A stretch of 64,000 bases of DNA, from assembly GCA_963843645.1 (NCBI GenBank), contig CAWJLE010000001.1:1364001-1428000 (forward strand), in the 5' to 3' direction. This document shows positions 9,692 through 18,798 of the stretch, one piece after another. The translations under genes and the position numbers were made by a program. A model generated the notes under the pieces. That model did no database searches, was not told the origin of the DNA, and saw nothing but the letters and a program-made list of their open reading frames with translations. Origin of the DNA: CAWJLE01 sp963843645 (GTDB taxonomy: Bacteria > Chloroflexota > Anaerolineae > DAOTYC01). The first letter of the stretch is position 1. Every line of letters starts with the position of its first letter.

Positions 9692-11857
9692 CAGGCGTTC
9701 CCTCCGTCCACGGTGGACGTGGCCTGCGCGGCCGATCGCTCGAGGTGCTGCAGGCGACGGAGCAGCCGATTGAACGCTTGCAGCAGGGGGCCGCCCTCTT
9801 CGTATCCCTGCTCGCTTAAGTGTTGATAGCCCAGGTAGACGCCGCCGGCGGCAGCGACACAGCAAGCCGACAGCCAGGCGGCACAGGGCAGCCTGCCGGG
9901 CGCCGAACTCGTCTGCATCGGTCCACACGCGGTCGGCCGGCCAATGGCGACTAAGCACGAACGGGTGCGTGATCGGCTGGTAGATGCGCTCCCACCAGCC
10001 CGGAGCTGCCGGCGTTGAGCCAGAACTGGTAGTCGACCGGGCCGGTTGTACATCAGGAAGGTGTAGGCGGGAGCCAGCAGAACGGCCTCTTCGTCGGGGA
10101 TGTCCCAGCTGCGCACGTACTGTGCAGCGACCACGCCCTGTTGCACCATCGCCACGTATTCCTGGCCTAGCGACCGTCCGGCAGGCAGATCGTCGATCTG
10201 GACGACCTGCCGGAACTTCCGGACCGACTCGATCAGGTTCGCGGCCTGAGCGGCGGCGTCAAGGTTGCTGTGGAAGCCGAAGTCAGATTGAGACAGAACC
10301 TCACCGAAGAGCAGGCTGAAGAAGTGGTCCAGCTCCGCCCAAACGCCCCGCGACTGGTAGCCGTCCAGCCAGTGGCGCAGCTCTTCGTACTGCTCGCCCA
10401 GAGAATACGTCAGACGGTCCTGCGCGTCGGCGCCGATCTGTTCGAACGACGACAGTACCGGCTGCCCGTCGCGAATGCGATACACGATGCGGGCCAGGAG
10501 TTGGGCGCGCACGAGGTCGAGGCCGTCGATGGCCTGCATCAGTGCTCGAACGACGTCGGCTTCGCTGGGGGGCAGCTTCCAATGCGGATGCGCCAGGGCC
10601 GCCAGAGTCAGCAGGCAATGGGTCGCGGGCTCGTCGCGCAGCGCGCGCGAGGGCCGGTGCGAGCGGAAACGCAAGGCCGAGCCGCTTGAAGTGCTCGCCC
10701 AGGGTGAAGCGCAGGGTGTCGTTCAGGAATGGCGCCAGAATGACGATTTCGGCAGGGGCCACGCCCTGTTCCAGCACCAGACGTTGGACCTCCAGCGCCA
10801 CCTGCTCCAGCAACTGCGGTTGGTATTGGGCGCCGAGTGTCTTCAGCGCGGAGCTCGCCCCGCGCATCTCGCGCGTGACGGCATCGGTTCGCCCGCATAC
10901 GACCTGCATCACGCCGGCTCGCAAGGCGTCCATTTCGGGGCTCATGACCCAGGAATGGGTCAGTCTTAGCGAGGAACGGCAGGCGTCCTTCAGCGCTCTG
11001 TCCGCTCTCCGGATCGGCTCCCAGAAAAGTCCGATGCCCGCCTTCTTCGTCGACACAGGATCCACGCCGACTCGCAGTTCGGCAGCCACGCCCGCAGCAG
11101 GTCGTGGGCCACCGGCGTGTCTTCCTCCACGTTATCGACGATCAGATGGCGGTACTTGCCGAACAGGTACTCGCGGAACGCCCGCAGCGGCAGCAGATCG
11201 CCGGACGAAGACGTCCAGTTGGAGCGAAAAGTCCAGCAGATTGTGCTCCAGGCAATAGCCGCGGAAGGCCAGCGCACAGGCTTCCGTCTGGTCGAAGATA
11301 CGTGCCTGGCTGCGCTCCCCGGCCCAGGCGGCCTTCAGCCGTGAGGCGATTTCCTCGGGTGGAAACCCGACGGCGGCCGATTTGTTGAGGTTGTCGATGA
11401 GCTGGCTGACGAGGCGGTTGCGCTGCACCGTGATGCCTTCGAATCCACGGGCCTCCAGCACCGGACCGACGATGCGGTACATATAATATTGCGCCGTCTC
11501 CAACGTGAGAAAGGTGGGCGGCCGCGTCGGCTGCGCGAATCCGGCGGACCGGGCCACGAGCGGCCAGAACAACTCCACGCTGCGCCGCGCCAGGCCGCCG
11601 ACCGTCACGACGTCCACCAGCACGTCTCCGGAGTCACTCGGACGTTCGAGCGCCTCAACGTAGGGCAGGCCCAGCGTCCGTTGCGGCACGAGGATGCCGA
11701 TCTGTCGGGCGGGAACGCCCCGACGCAGCAGATACAGCAGGCGCTCGACCGCCAGCGTCGTCTTGCCGGTTCCGGCCGGCCCTTCCAGAAAAATGGTCTG
11801 GTTGCCCTGGAACGGCGCGGCCACAAGTTCTTGTTTGACGTCAAGCAGCTCGCTCAC
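9691..11857 (-). CDS. AddB/UvrD-like helicase-nuclease accessory subunit (about seven frame changes)
   Basis: GTG start at 11857, then MSELLDVKQELVAAPFQGNQ. Walker A is GPAGTGKTTLA near residue 27, and the Walker B-like LIVDNVEEDTP lies near residue 230. The rest has weak helicase features (EIVILAPFLNDTLRF, resembling the motif IV region). I can follow one continuous protein of about 720 residues only by stepping frames near 11205, 11052, 10972, 10675, 10038, 9999 and 9865; every step is +1. No classic UvrD motif VI or nuclease motif is seen at the C-terminus. I infer an inactive or degenerate helicase partner of the AddB/RecC kind; a plain SF1 helicase is the alternative. It is first in the operon with the UvrD-like and nuclease genes, and is divergent from the histidine kinase gene at 11987. 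Confidence 0.65.
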
Positions 11858-11881
11858 GATGTGCGCTCTCCGTTGAATATA

Positions 11882-11954
11882 TGTTCTATTGTACTCGGTT
11901 TCCGGTCAATTGCAACAGTACATAATGGGTGTTATAATTGTCCGCAATAGAACA
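11882..11954 (+). promoter_or_regulatory. sigma-70-type promoter and flanking 10-bp inverted repeat in a divergent intergenic region
   Basis: TTGCAA (11910-11915) and TATAAT (11933-11938) are separated by 17 bases and point toward the kinase gene at 11987. TGTTCTATTG at 11882-11891 and its complement at 11945-11954 flank the promoter and could form an operator. The opposite strand should hold the promoter of the helicase operon, but I see only weak candidates there. Confidence 0.7.
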
Positions 11955-11986
11955 AATGATACGGAATTGGGTTGAGGGTAGCGAGC

Positions 11987-13277
11987 ATGGACGACTGCAA
12001 CGGGAATCCGAGTTTTGAGAATCTGCTGGAAGAAAACGCGCGCTTGAAGATGCAGAACCGTGCGAACGAGGAGCGGATTGCCGCATTGTCGGCGCTGCAG
12101 GATTTGGCGCGCTCGCTGTCATCCGAATTGAATCTGGACCCGCTGCTGCAGAAGGTTCTGCGGTCGGCCGTGAAGGTCGTCGATGCCACAGCCGGCTCGC
12201 TACTGCTCCTGGACCCTTCGACTGATGAGCTGACCTTCGAAGTTATCGAGGGCGGCGGCGGAGAAGCGCTCGAAAAGCGGCGCATCCGCCGCGACCAGGG
12301 CATCGCCGGCTGGGTGGCCACGCACCGGGAGCCGGTGATGGTCGAGGATGCCACCCAGGACGAGCGCTTCTACCCCGGTATCGACCGGTTCAGCTCATTC
12401 AAGACGCATTCCATTCTGTGTGTGCCCCTAATGTTGAAGGGCGAGTTGATCGGCGTCCTCCAGGTGCTGAACAAGCGGTCCGGTCAGCCCTTCGAGAGAC
12501 CCGATCTGGACATCATGAGCATCTTCGCCTCGCAGTCCGCGGCAGCGATCCAAAACGCCCGCCTGTACGAGAAGGTCCGCGAAGAACGCGACCGCATTCT
12601 GATGGTGGAGGAGGACGTCCGCCGGCGATTGGCGCGCGACCTGCACGACAGCCTGGCGCAGCTGCTGGCTGCCGCCTTGATGAATGTGCGCTTCGTGCGC
12701 GAGCAGGTGTCCAAACAGCACGTCCTGCCGGAGTCTGACCTGACGGTGTTGGAGCGGGTCATGAACAAAGCCCTCCACCAGGTGCGGACGATGCTCTTCG
12801 ATCTTCGACCGGTGATTCTGGAGACCGAGGGGCTCATCTCGGCGCTGGAAACGTACGCCAAGCGGCTGCGCCAGGAGGGTACCGGAAGGCTCCACGTGTC
12901 CGTGGACCCCAACGTCGGACGCCTGTCCCCCAAGATCGAAACGACTGTCTACTCGATCGTTCGGGAGGCGCTGAACAACGTTCGCCGCCACGCCCGCGCC
13001 GCCAACGTATGGCTCAAGGTGAGCCGTGACAATGAGCGCCTGCTGGTCACCGTGGAAGACGACGGTCGCGGCTTCGACGTGAAGGCCGTGGAGGCCTCGT
13101 ACGGCGAACGCGGCAGCATCGGTTTACTGAACATGCGCGAGCGTGCGGAGACCATGGGCGGTTGCCTGGTCCATCGAGTCGACGGTCGGCCAGGGCACCC
13201 GCGTGCAGCTGTCGGTGCCGCTGTATCCGCAGCCGGAAGCGCTCGTGCCCAATCAGAATCAAGAAGAGATGGTTTAG
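11987..13277 (+). CDS. GAF-domain sensor histidine kinase, NarL/DegS type (one frame change)
   Basis: ATG 11987 is preceded by GAGGG; a TTG 15 bases earlier is in frame but less well spaced. A short coiled coil (residues 10-45) precedes a GAF domain (about 35-190). The HisKA_3 box is RRRLARDLHDSLAQLL near residue 215, with His as phosphoacceptor. The HATPase domain shows EALNNVRRHARA, DDGRGFD and GLLNMRERAETMGG. A single extra base near 13165 shifts the frame. Past it the expected end STVGQGTRVQLSVPL is present and the stop is TAG at 13277, giving about 429 residues. It is cytosolic, without membrane segments. The partner response regulator would be a NarL type and is not adjacent; the next gene is a Crp/Fnr regulator. 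Confidence 0.85.
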
Positions 13278-13295
13278 CCGCTCTCGCCGGTTCCT

Positions 13296-13316
13296 CCTCG
13301 CCCTGCGCGGGCGAGG
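13296..13316 (+). repeat. 8-bp stem hairpin after the kinase gene
   Basis: CCTCGCCC and GGGCGAGG enclose a 5-base loop just after the kinase stop codon. No U-run follows, so it is either a REP-like element or a Rho-assisted terminator hairpin. Confidence 0.45.
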
Positions 13317-13359
13317 GTGGTGCCCCACCAAAGACGCTCCACGCTGGTGTGCTCTGCCT

Positions 13360-13388
13360 TTGCGGTGCCTGAACCTCGGTGTTATAAT
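13360..13388 (+). promoter_or_regulatory. sigma-70-type promoter for the Crp/Fnr gene
   Basis: TTGCGG (13360-13365), 17 bases, TATAAT (13383-13388), located 85 bases before the start codon at 13473. The -10 box is perfect. Confidence 0.65.
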
Positions 13389-13472
13389 CAAGTTTAACGT
13401 GGTTCTGTCCCACTAGCGTAGCAGTCGGTGCTGCCGACGGGACCAGTCATGGGTGTCAGGAGATTTTGCGCG

Positions 13473-14181
13473 ATGAGTGCCGGGCTTTTGGATCAACTTC
13501 AAGGTTTGTCGACCGCACAGCGGGGTCAGGTTCTTGCCCTGTTCTGCGCGCAAAGAATACGCCTCCGAGGAGTACGTCTTCTTCGAGGGCGACGTGCCTT
13601 GCCGCTTGTGGTTCGTTGAAGAGGGGCGGGTGAAACTCCTGAAACACTCGGACATGGGCAAAGACGTGATCGTGACGGTGATGTCGACGGGCAGCTTCCT
13701 GGGTGAGCTAGCCGTGCGCCCCGGAGTTCCCTGTCCGGTCACGGCGCAGGCAGTCGGCCCCACGGTGATGCTCTCGTTGCAGCCGGATGCCTATCTCGAG
13801 CTCCTGCATCGATACCCTGATCTGGGCGTGTTCATCATCGAAAGCCTGGGGCAGCGTCTGAACGAAGCGTACGATACGATTCGCAGCCTGGCTGTGGAAC
13901 GGGTCGAGCGTCGCATCGCCCGTTTGCTCTTGAAGCTGGCCAACTCGGTCGGCCAGGCAGCCGGCGCGTCCATTCTGATCGATATGCCGTTGACGCGGCA
14001 GGACATTGCGGAAATGACCGGCACCACGGTCGAGAGCGCGATACGGGTGATGAGCAAGTTCCGCAAACAGGGGCTGATCGCGTCGCGCAGCGGCAAGCTG
14101 TATTTGAACGAGCCCCACTCTCTGGTCGTTATTGCTGACGAACTGTATAAAAGCGATGGTCGGGATGCCTCCGAGGATTGA
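13473..14181 (+). CDS. Crp/Fnr family transcriptional regulator (one frame change)
   Basis: ATG 13473 begins MSAGLLDQLQGLSTAQRGQV. An extra base near 13540 moves the frame, after which the protein continues as KEYASEEYVFFEGD, the start of the cyclic-nucleotide-binding-type beta barrel. The barrel ends around GELAVRPGVPCPVTAQA, near residue 85. A dimerisation helix (DLGVFIIESLGQRLNEAYDTI) leads to a winged helix-turn-helix with PLTRQDIAEMTGTTVESAIRVMSKF as recognition region. About 235 residues. No cluster of N-terminal cysteines is present, so it is not an FNR-type iron-sulfur sensor, and the barrel lacks an obvious cAMP-phosphate Arg-Ser pair; the ligand is unknown. It follows a histidine kinase and precedes secretion-related genes. 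Confidence 0.85.
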
Positions 14182-14194
14182 CGCACCGTCTTGC

Positions 14195-14223
14195 TTGCAT
14201 ATTCTCTCACGGTAAGGTATAAT
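14195..14223 (+). promoter_or_regulatory. sigma-70-type promoter for the foldase lipoprotein gene
   Basis: TTGCAT (14195-14200), 17-base spacer, TATAAT (14218-14223). The start codon is at 14285, after a strong AGGAGGT site. Confidence 0.75.
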
Positions 14224-14284
14224 TAGAGTAACAGTGGTGAGATTGTGCGTGCATTTCGTCCCTATCCCCAGGAGGTTATACACC

Positions 14285-15448
14285 ATGAGAAAGCTACACC
14301 CATCTGCTTTCATAGTCTCGCTCTTAGTGCTCGTCGTGCTGGCAACTGGCTGTTCGGGCGCTGAAATGGCACAGAATGTCACGCCTCCTCCTGCCCAGAG
14401 CGCTTCGACTCCCACCGCAACTGCGGACAACGTGGCTGTGACGGAGGCGCCGCCGGCGGAGCCCGGCACGACTGTGGTGGCGACGGCGCCTGACGCGTCT
14501 GCTGCCATGACGTTGACCGAAGGGGCCGGTGCATTGTCGGCCGACCTGGCCGCGATCGACGCGCCGGCCGAGTCGACCGTGGCGGCCGCGGAACCAGTCA
14601 CGCAGACCAATGCGACTGCGGCCAGCGCCGAACCCACGAGCACCCCGGCGCCCGGCGTAGTGGCGCTGGTGAACGGCCAGACCGTGAAGCAGAAGGATTA
14701 CGATCGGCAGTTCAATTTGCAGAAGGCTGCCCTCGTGGCTCGCGGCCAGGATCTCAAGTCGGCCGAAGGCAAGACGCTGCTGGAGACCATCCGCCGCCAG
14801 GTACTGGAAGACATGATCAACTTCGTGTTGATCGACGAAGCGGCGCAGGCGCAGGGCATCAAGATTACCCAGAAGGACGTCGATGCTGCGGCCGAGCAGA
14901 GCATCAAAGACGGCGGCGGACGCGCGGGCTTCGAGAAGTGGTTGAAGGACACGGGGCAGACTGAAGCCGACTACAAGGCGATGATCCGCGTCGGGCTCAT
15001 TACCGAGGCGATCGGGAACAAGATAACCGGCAAGCTGCCGGACAAAGCGCCGCAGGTTCACGCGCGCCACATCTTGTTCGACACGGCCGACAAGGCGAAG
15101 CAGGCGCTGAAAGAACTGCAGGCCGGCAAGGACTTCGCGGCGACGGTGAAGAAGTACACCGTCGACCAGAGCACCAAAGACAACGGCGGCGATCTGGGTT
15201 GGTTCCCACGCAACACGATGCCGCCCGAGATCGACGAAGTCGTCTTCAACCTGCCGGTGAAGAAGCTCAGCGGCGTCGTTGAGGATTCTTTCGGGGCTTT
15301 CCACATCCTGCAGGTGGTAGAAAAGAGCAACAGCCGCACGCTGACGAAAGATCAGATTCACGCTTTGAGTTCTGCGGCGTTCGGGCGTTGGCTGGCGGAG
15401 CAGCGCCAGGCGGCCAAGATCGACCGCTATATCGACATTCAGGACTGA
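14285..15448 (+). CDS. peptidyl-prolyl cis-trans isomerase lipoprotein (SurA/PrsA, parvulin type)
   Basis: A 387-residue exported foldase. ATG 14285 follows an AGGAGG site and gives a clean signal peptide ending in the lipobox LATGC, with Cys near residue 20. An Ala-Thr-Pro-rich linker (about 25-125) separates the lipid anchor from the folded part. That part starts with the SurA N-type VALVNGQTVKQKDYDRQF and helical chaperone segments. The parvulin domain lies near residues 255-350, with HARHILF, DNGGDLGWFPR and AFHILQVVEK. It should act outside the cytoplasmic membrane to fold secreted proteins, which fits the downstream run of secreted and anchored proteins. Frame intact. Confidence 0.9.
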   Translation: MRKLHPSAFIVSLLVLVVLATGCSGAEMAQNVTPPPAQSASTPTATADNVAVTEAPPAEPGTTVVATAPDASAAMTLTEGAGALSADLAAIDAPAESTVAAAEPVTQTNATAASAEPTSTPAPGVVALVNGQTVKQKDYDRQFNLQKAALVARGQDLKSAEGKTLLETIRRQVLEDMINFVLIDEAAQAQGIKITQKDVDAAAEQSIKDGGGRAGFEKWLKDTGQTEADYKAMIRVGLITEAIGNKITGKLPDKAPQVHARHILFDTADKAKQALKELQAGKDFAATVKKYTVDQSTKDNGGDLGWFPRNTMPPEIDEVVFNLPVKKLSGVVEDSFGAFHILQVVEKSNSRTLTKDQIHALSSAAFGRWLAEQRQAAKIDRYIDIQD

Positions 15449-15500
15449 GTGGTTGTTCCTGCGCCAAAGCAGCCATCTCTAGTCCGAACTTGGGGTGAGC

Positions 15501-16859
15501 ATGCAATCTAGCCAAAGAAAGTGGTTGATGACTGCTTTGGCGGCAGGTATTGTTTTCTTCGTTGCTGTCGGACTCCTTTCCATCGGAAGCTTCATCTATC
15601 TGTCCAAGCGTCGCGCAATGGAGCCGTCCGCCCTGCAAATTGCGTGGGAGGACCCGATTTCCAGCATCGATGCCTCGCAGGTCTCGCCGCCCACCGGCCT
15701 GCTGAGGCTGGCGGGCATGGACGACGTTACGGCGATCAATACCGCCCTGCGTAGCGACCAGGTTGAAAGCGCTTATAGTCTGCTCGCAACCGGCACCAGG
15801 CTCACCGACGAAGAACGAATCGGCAGCCTCTTGCTGGTCGGCAAGCGTTACGGAGCGGCAGGCAACCTGACCAAGGCTCGTCTCGCCTATCGTCAGGTCA
15901 TATTAATCGCCACCGTCAGCCCCACGCTGTCAGATTTTACGCGCGCTGACGCGTTCTTGCAGATCGGCGAGGAATTGACCCGTCTGAAACAAGTGCGCGA
16001 GGCAACCGTTGCGCTGAACCAGGCGCGGACGGTGGCTCTCTACAGCGCATACCTGCAGCCGGCGCATCGCAAGCTGGTCCTGGACCGTCTCATGCCTGCC
16101 TATTCGGCGCTGGGAGCCGGGCGAGAGGCCTGGGAGGATCTGGAGATGGCGTTGAAGCCCGGCGGCAGCGGGCAGACCGCTACGACGGAGCCGGTCGACA
16201 CCGTCCTGGGTCAGCTGGCCAAGCGGGAGGTGGCGCTGCCCCAGGTGCAGAGCGCTCAGACGGATCGTGAGGTCAAGGCGAATGCTCTGGCTGAATACGT
16301 GCGCGACCGGGGAGGCAAGGTGTCCGACAGCCTGGTGAGCGGACTGGGTGCCGCTCTGACCGTTGAGGATGCTTTGCGGCAAGGAACGTACGAGGCGGGC
16401 ATCCTGCAGGCCACCTCACCGGCGGACAAGATCGCGCTGCTGGCCGGCCGCGTGCACTGGATCAGCCTCAAATACTCCGTAGCCAGGCAGGCGCAAGGTT
16501 TGAGCCTGGTGCCGGACTGGGAGGAGCAGCTGAGCGTAATCCAGTCCGATCTGGCGAAGGCGCGACAGGCGCTATACGCCTACTACGCCGATCAGATCGT
16601 GACCCTGCCGGACGCTTCGGCCATCGACCGGGCCTGGGTGGAGCTCTACCGCGAGGAGCTGGAGATGGGACGGTTGGGCCTGTACCCGAACTACCCTGAG
16701 CAGCAATTGCTCTCCAAGCTGCGCGAGTCGACCCTGAAGTTGATGGCGGCCGGACGCGATCAGGGCTTGCGTGTGGACACGGTTCTGGGATCGGCCGAAC
16801 ACCCGATGCTCTTCCTGGCTGACAGTCCCGATTACGGCAAGGGCTTGCAGCCGTGGTAA
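15501..16859 (+). CDS. membrane-anchored alpha-helical protein with TPR-like repeats, function unknown
   Basis: 452 residues. I prefer ATG 15501 (GGGGTG five bases upstream) to the in-frame GTG at 15495. One N-terminal transmembrane helix (about 11-34) is followed by an extracytoplasmic, almost entirely helical region. The spacing of segments such as LLLVGKRYGAAGNLTKARLAYRQ and AFLQIGEELTRLKQVREATVALNQA resembles TPR or half-TPR repeats. No catalytic motif is seen. It follows the foldase by 52 bases and is probably in the same transcript, so a scaffold role in secretion or envelope assembly is an inference. Frame intact. Confidence 0.6.
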   Translation: MQSSQRKWLMTALAAGIVFFVAVGLLSIGSFIYLSKRRAMEPSALQIAWEDPISSIDASQVSPPTGLLRLAGMDDVTAINTALRSDQVESAYSLLATGTRLTDEERIGSLLLVGKRYGAAGNLTKARLAYRQVILIATVSPTLSDFTRADAFLQIGEELTRLKQVREATVALNQARTVALYSAYLQPAHRKLVLDRLMPAYSALGAGREAWEDLEMALKPGGSGQTATTEPVDTVLGQLAKREVALPQVQSAQTDREVKANALAEYVRDRGGKVSDSLVSGLGAALTVEDALRQGTYEAGILQATSPADKIALLAGRVHWISLKYSVARQAQGLSLVPDWEEQLSVIQSDLAKARQALYAYYADQIVTLPDASAIDRAWVELYREELEMGRLGLYPNYPEQQLLSKLRESTLKLMAAGRDQGLRVDTVLGSAEHPMLFLADSPDYGKGLQPW

Positions 16860-16915
16860 CGGCCAGACCCGACCCGTTGACGTAGGACGGGGTTGCTCAT
16901 AATGGAAACTGCGCT

Positions 16916-17000
16916 CCCGTAGTGGAGGCGCCTGCCGACTCCTTTCCGGGGCGGTCGGAGACCGGGCGGGAGAAGGGTCGGCAGGCGCCTCCACTACGGG
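16916..17000. repeat. 24-bp perfect inverted repeat
   Basis: Arms 16916-16939 and 16977-17000 are perfect complements (core GTAGTGGAGGCGCCTGCC) around a 37-base GC-rich spacer. The element fills most of the 230-base space between two genes on the plus strand. No T-run follows, so it looks more like a dispersed REP/MITE-like unit than a classic terminator. Confidence 0.85.
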
Positions 17001-17091
17001 TCGTTGCGTGAACCCGTGCTGCTGCTTGTGGGCGGTGGCCCGCTTTTGCCGTGTCAGATGACGAATCCGAATTGGCGAGGAGGTGAGTGGC

Positions 17092-17871
17092 GTGTTCAGG
17101 GGAGTGAGTGATCGGCTCGCCCTGGCGGCGACCCTGGTTACCCTGTTCATGACGATTACCGTCTGCCTGTGGTATGCTGCGATCTTCGTTCAGCCGGGAA
17201 TTTCCTTGAATCCGTTCCCACCCTCTCAGGCCGCCGGCCTCGTCAGCCTAGGAGAGGGGGCCGGGCCGGTGCCGGGGACGACGCCCAAGGTCCGCAGCAC
17301 GCCCACGTTCCCTCCGACCTGGACTCCGACCGGCACGCCGACCTCGACCAACACACCGACGCCCACGTTTACGCCAACCCCAACGCCCACCGACACGCCC
17401 ACACAGACGCCCACGACGACTGCGACGTTCACGCGAACGCCTCGTCCGCCGACGCGCACACCGCCGCCCCCTCCACCTACGCCGACCTTCACTCCGCGGC
17501 CTACCGAGGCCAGCTCCCTGTGGAAGGGCCGCCTGTTGAGCACCAACGTCAACTGCGGCAGCACCGGCCTCTATGGCAAGGTTCGGGGCACATCGGGCAA
17601 CCCCATCGGTGGGATATGGGTCCACTATTGGGCCGATGGCTGGGATGGCGCGTGGGCGCAGACGTCCGCCGACTACAACGGTGACGGCGACCGCAACTAC
17701 GACGGCCTGCTGGATATTCGGCCCAAGGCCGGAAAATGGTACGTGGCCGTCGTCGAGTCGGACGGCAGCACTAAGAATCTTTCTAACGTAGTGTCGGTGG
17801 ACACCAGCAACTTCTGTGAAGGCCAGGGAGCCGCCCAATGGGGAGAAATCGAGTTTGTACGCAACTACTGA
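17092..17871 (+). CDS. membrane-anchored Thr-Pro-rich protein with C-terminal beta domain
   Basis: 259 residues. GTG 17092 is chosen over GTG 17083 because AGGAGG ends 9 bases before it. One transmembrane helix (about 8-30) is followed by QPGISLNPFPP, then a linker of T-P-T repeats (about 65-145). The C-terminal domain (about 147-259) contains GKVRGTSGNPIGGIWVHYW and GKWYVAVVES, resembling a carboxypeptidase-regulatory or SdrD-B-like beta sandwich. It contains two cysteines, which could pair. The next gene has the same architecture and similar motifs, so the two are tandem paralogs. The very GC-rich linker explains the spurious opposite-strand Val-Gly frames. Function unknown; a stalk-presented surface domain is an inference. 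Confidence 0.75.
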   Translation: MFRGVSDRLALAATLVTLFMTITVCLWYAAIFVQPGISLNPFPPSQAAGLVSLGEGAGPVPGTTPKVRSTPTFPPTWTPTGTPTSTNTPTPTFTPTPTPTDTPTQTPTTTATFTRTPRPPTRTPPPPPPTPTFTPRPTEASSLWKGRLLSTNVNCGSTGLYGKVRGTSGNPIGGIWVHYWADGWDGAWAQTSADYNGDGDRNYDGLLDIRPKAGKWYVAVVESDGSTKNLSNVVSVDTSNFCEGQGAAQWGEIEFVRNY

Positions 17872-17913
17872 CCTCGTTCGGCCGCGAATTGGGGCGCGGG
17901 AAGGGGAGGACCG

Positions 17914-18600
17914 ATGTTAGATCGCCTGGATGATCGCGTGGTGGAGTTGTTGACCATTCTGATGGGAATTGCAACTTTGCTCGTGTGCCTGTTCTACGCG
18001 ACCATTTTCTTCAACCCGGACGTCTCGTTCAACCCGTTCCCGCCGCACACTCAGGAAGTCGCGGAGGCCACTCCCGGCCCCACCGAGACACCGACCTTCC
18101 CCGCGACCTGGACGCCGACAGCGACTCCGCCTCCGACCCTGACCCCGACGCCGACGTATACGATGACGCCGACCCCGACCGACACGCCCACGCCGACCGA
18201 CACACCCACGCCGACGCTCACCCCGACACCCACGCCTGTTCCCCCACCGACGAGCACGCCGCTGCCGCCGCCGTACGAAATGAGCTATATGGGCGGCGGG
18301 CCGTTCTGTGATCGGACCTACGCTTTCGGCTCCGTTCAGGACGTGAACGGAATGCCCATGGGCGGTGTCGTGGTCAAAGCGGTGGGGCCCGATGGCTGGC
18401 AGGCCGCCGTGCAGACGGACGGTGACGGCCTGTACGACATCAGTATCTCCGACCATCCCGTCGACGGAAAGTGGTTCGTCCAGGTGCTGGAAAGCGATCG
18501 CGCATCGTCTCTGTCCCTCGGTTTCGTCACCAGCGCCGGCGGTTGCGATGCCGGCACGGGCAAGCAGCGCTTCCGGATCGACTGGCAGCGCATTCGCTGA
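17914..18600 (+). CDS. membrane-anchored Thr-Pro-rich protein, paralog of the preceding gene
   Basis: 228 residues, starting 42 bases after the paralog, with AGGGGAGG before ATG 17914. The order of parts is the same: transmembrane helix (about 14-35), NPDVSFNPFPP, T-P-T linker (about 55-115), then a beta domain with GSVQDVNGMPMGGVVVKAVGPDGW and GKWFVQVLES. Two cysteines are conserved in position with the paralog: one before the domain and one near the end. The paired signature GxV..NG.P.GG and GKW(Y/F)V.V(V/L)ES in both genes supports tandem duplication. Function unknown. Confidence 0.75.
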   Translation: MLDRLDDRVVELLTILMGIATLLVCLFYATIFFNPDVSFNPFPPHTQEVAEATPGPTETPTFPATWTPTATPPPTLTPTPTYTMTPTPTDTPTPTDTPTPTLTPTPTPVPPPTSTPLPPPYEMSYMGGGPFCDRTYAFGSVQDVNGMPMGGVVVKAVGPDGWQAAVQTDGDGLYDISISDHPVDGKWFVQVLESDRASSLSLGFVTSAGGCDAGTGKQRFRIDWQRIR

Positions 18601-18660
18601 GTTCGTTGGTCCACATTTGTAACAATGGAAGAATTGCATTAGAATAAGCGTAGAGTACTA

Positions 18661-18690
18661 TTGACAATCGTGGGGTGCCCTGAGTAGAAT
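18661..18690 (+). promoter_or_regulatory. sigma-70-type promoter
   Basis: A perfect TTGACA (18661-18666), 18 bases, TAGAAT (18685-18690), located 108 bases before the start of the FN3 protein gene. This separates the FN3 gene and the large secreted protein gene from the paralog pair as a transcription unit. Confidence 0.8.
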
Positions 18691-18798
18691 AGGGATAGCG
18701 CGGTTATGGCAACTGAACGACAAGGCAGCGATCAACTCCTAGGCTGCCGCCGGCGATCCACACCGGGGCGGACTTGACGATCTGGCAGGTGAGGGGCG

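Noticed and set aside
9691..11857. Reading the helicase-like gene as several separate small genes or as a pseudogene
   Set aside because: The pieces are colinear, each step is the same +1 type seen in housekeeping genes of the window, and the gene order and overlaps with its neighbours are intact.
17226..18257. Minus-strand frames made of Val-Gly repeats opposite the Thr-Pro linkers
   Set aside because: They are the exact complement of ACN-CCN repeat codons of the plus-strand genes, have no start sites and no family resemblance.
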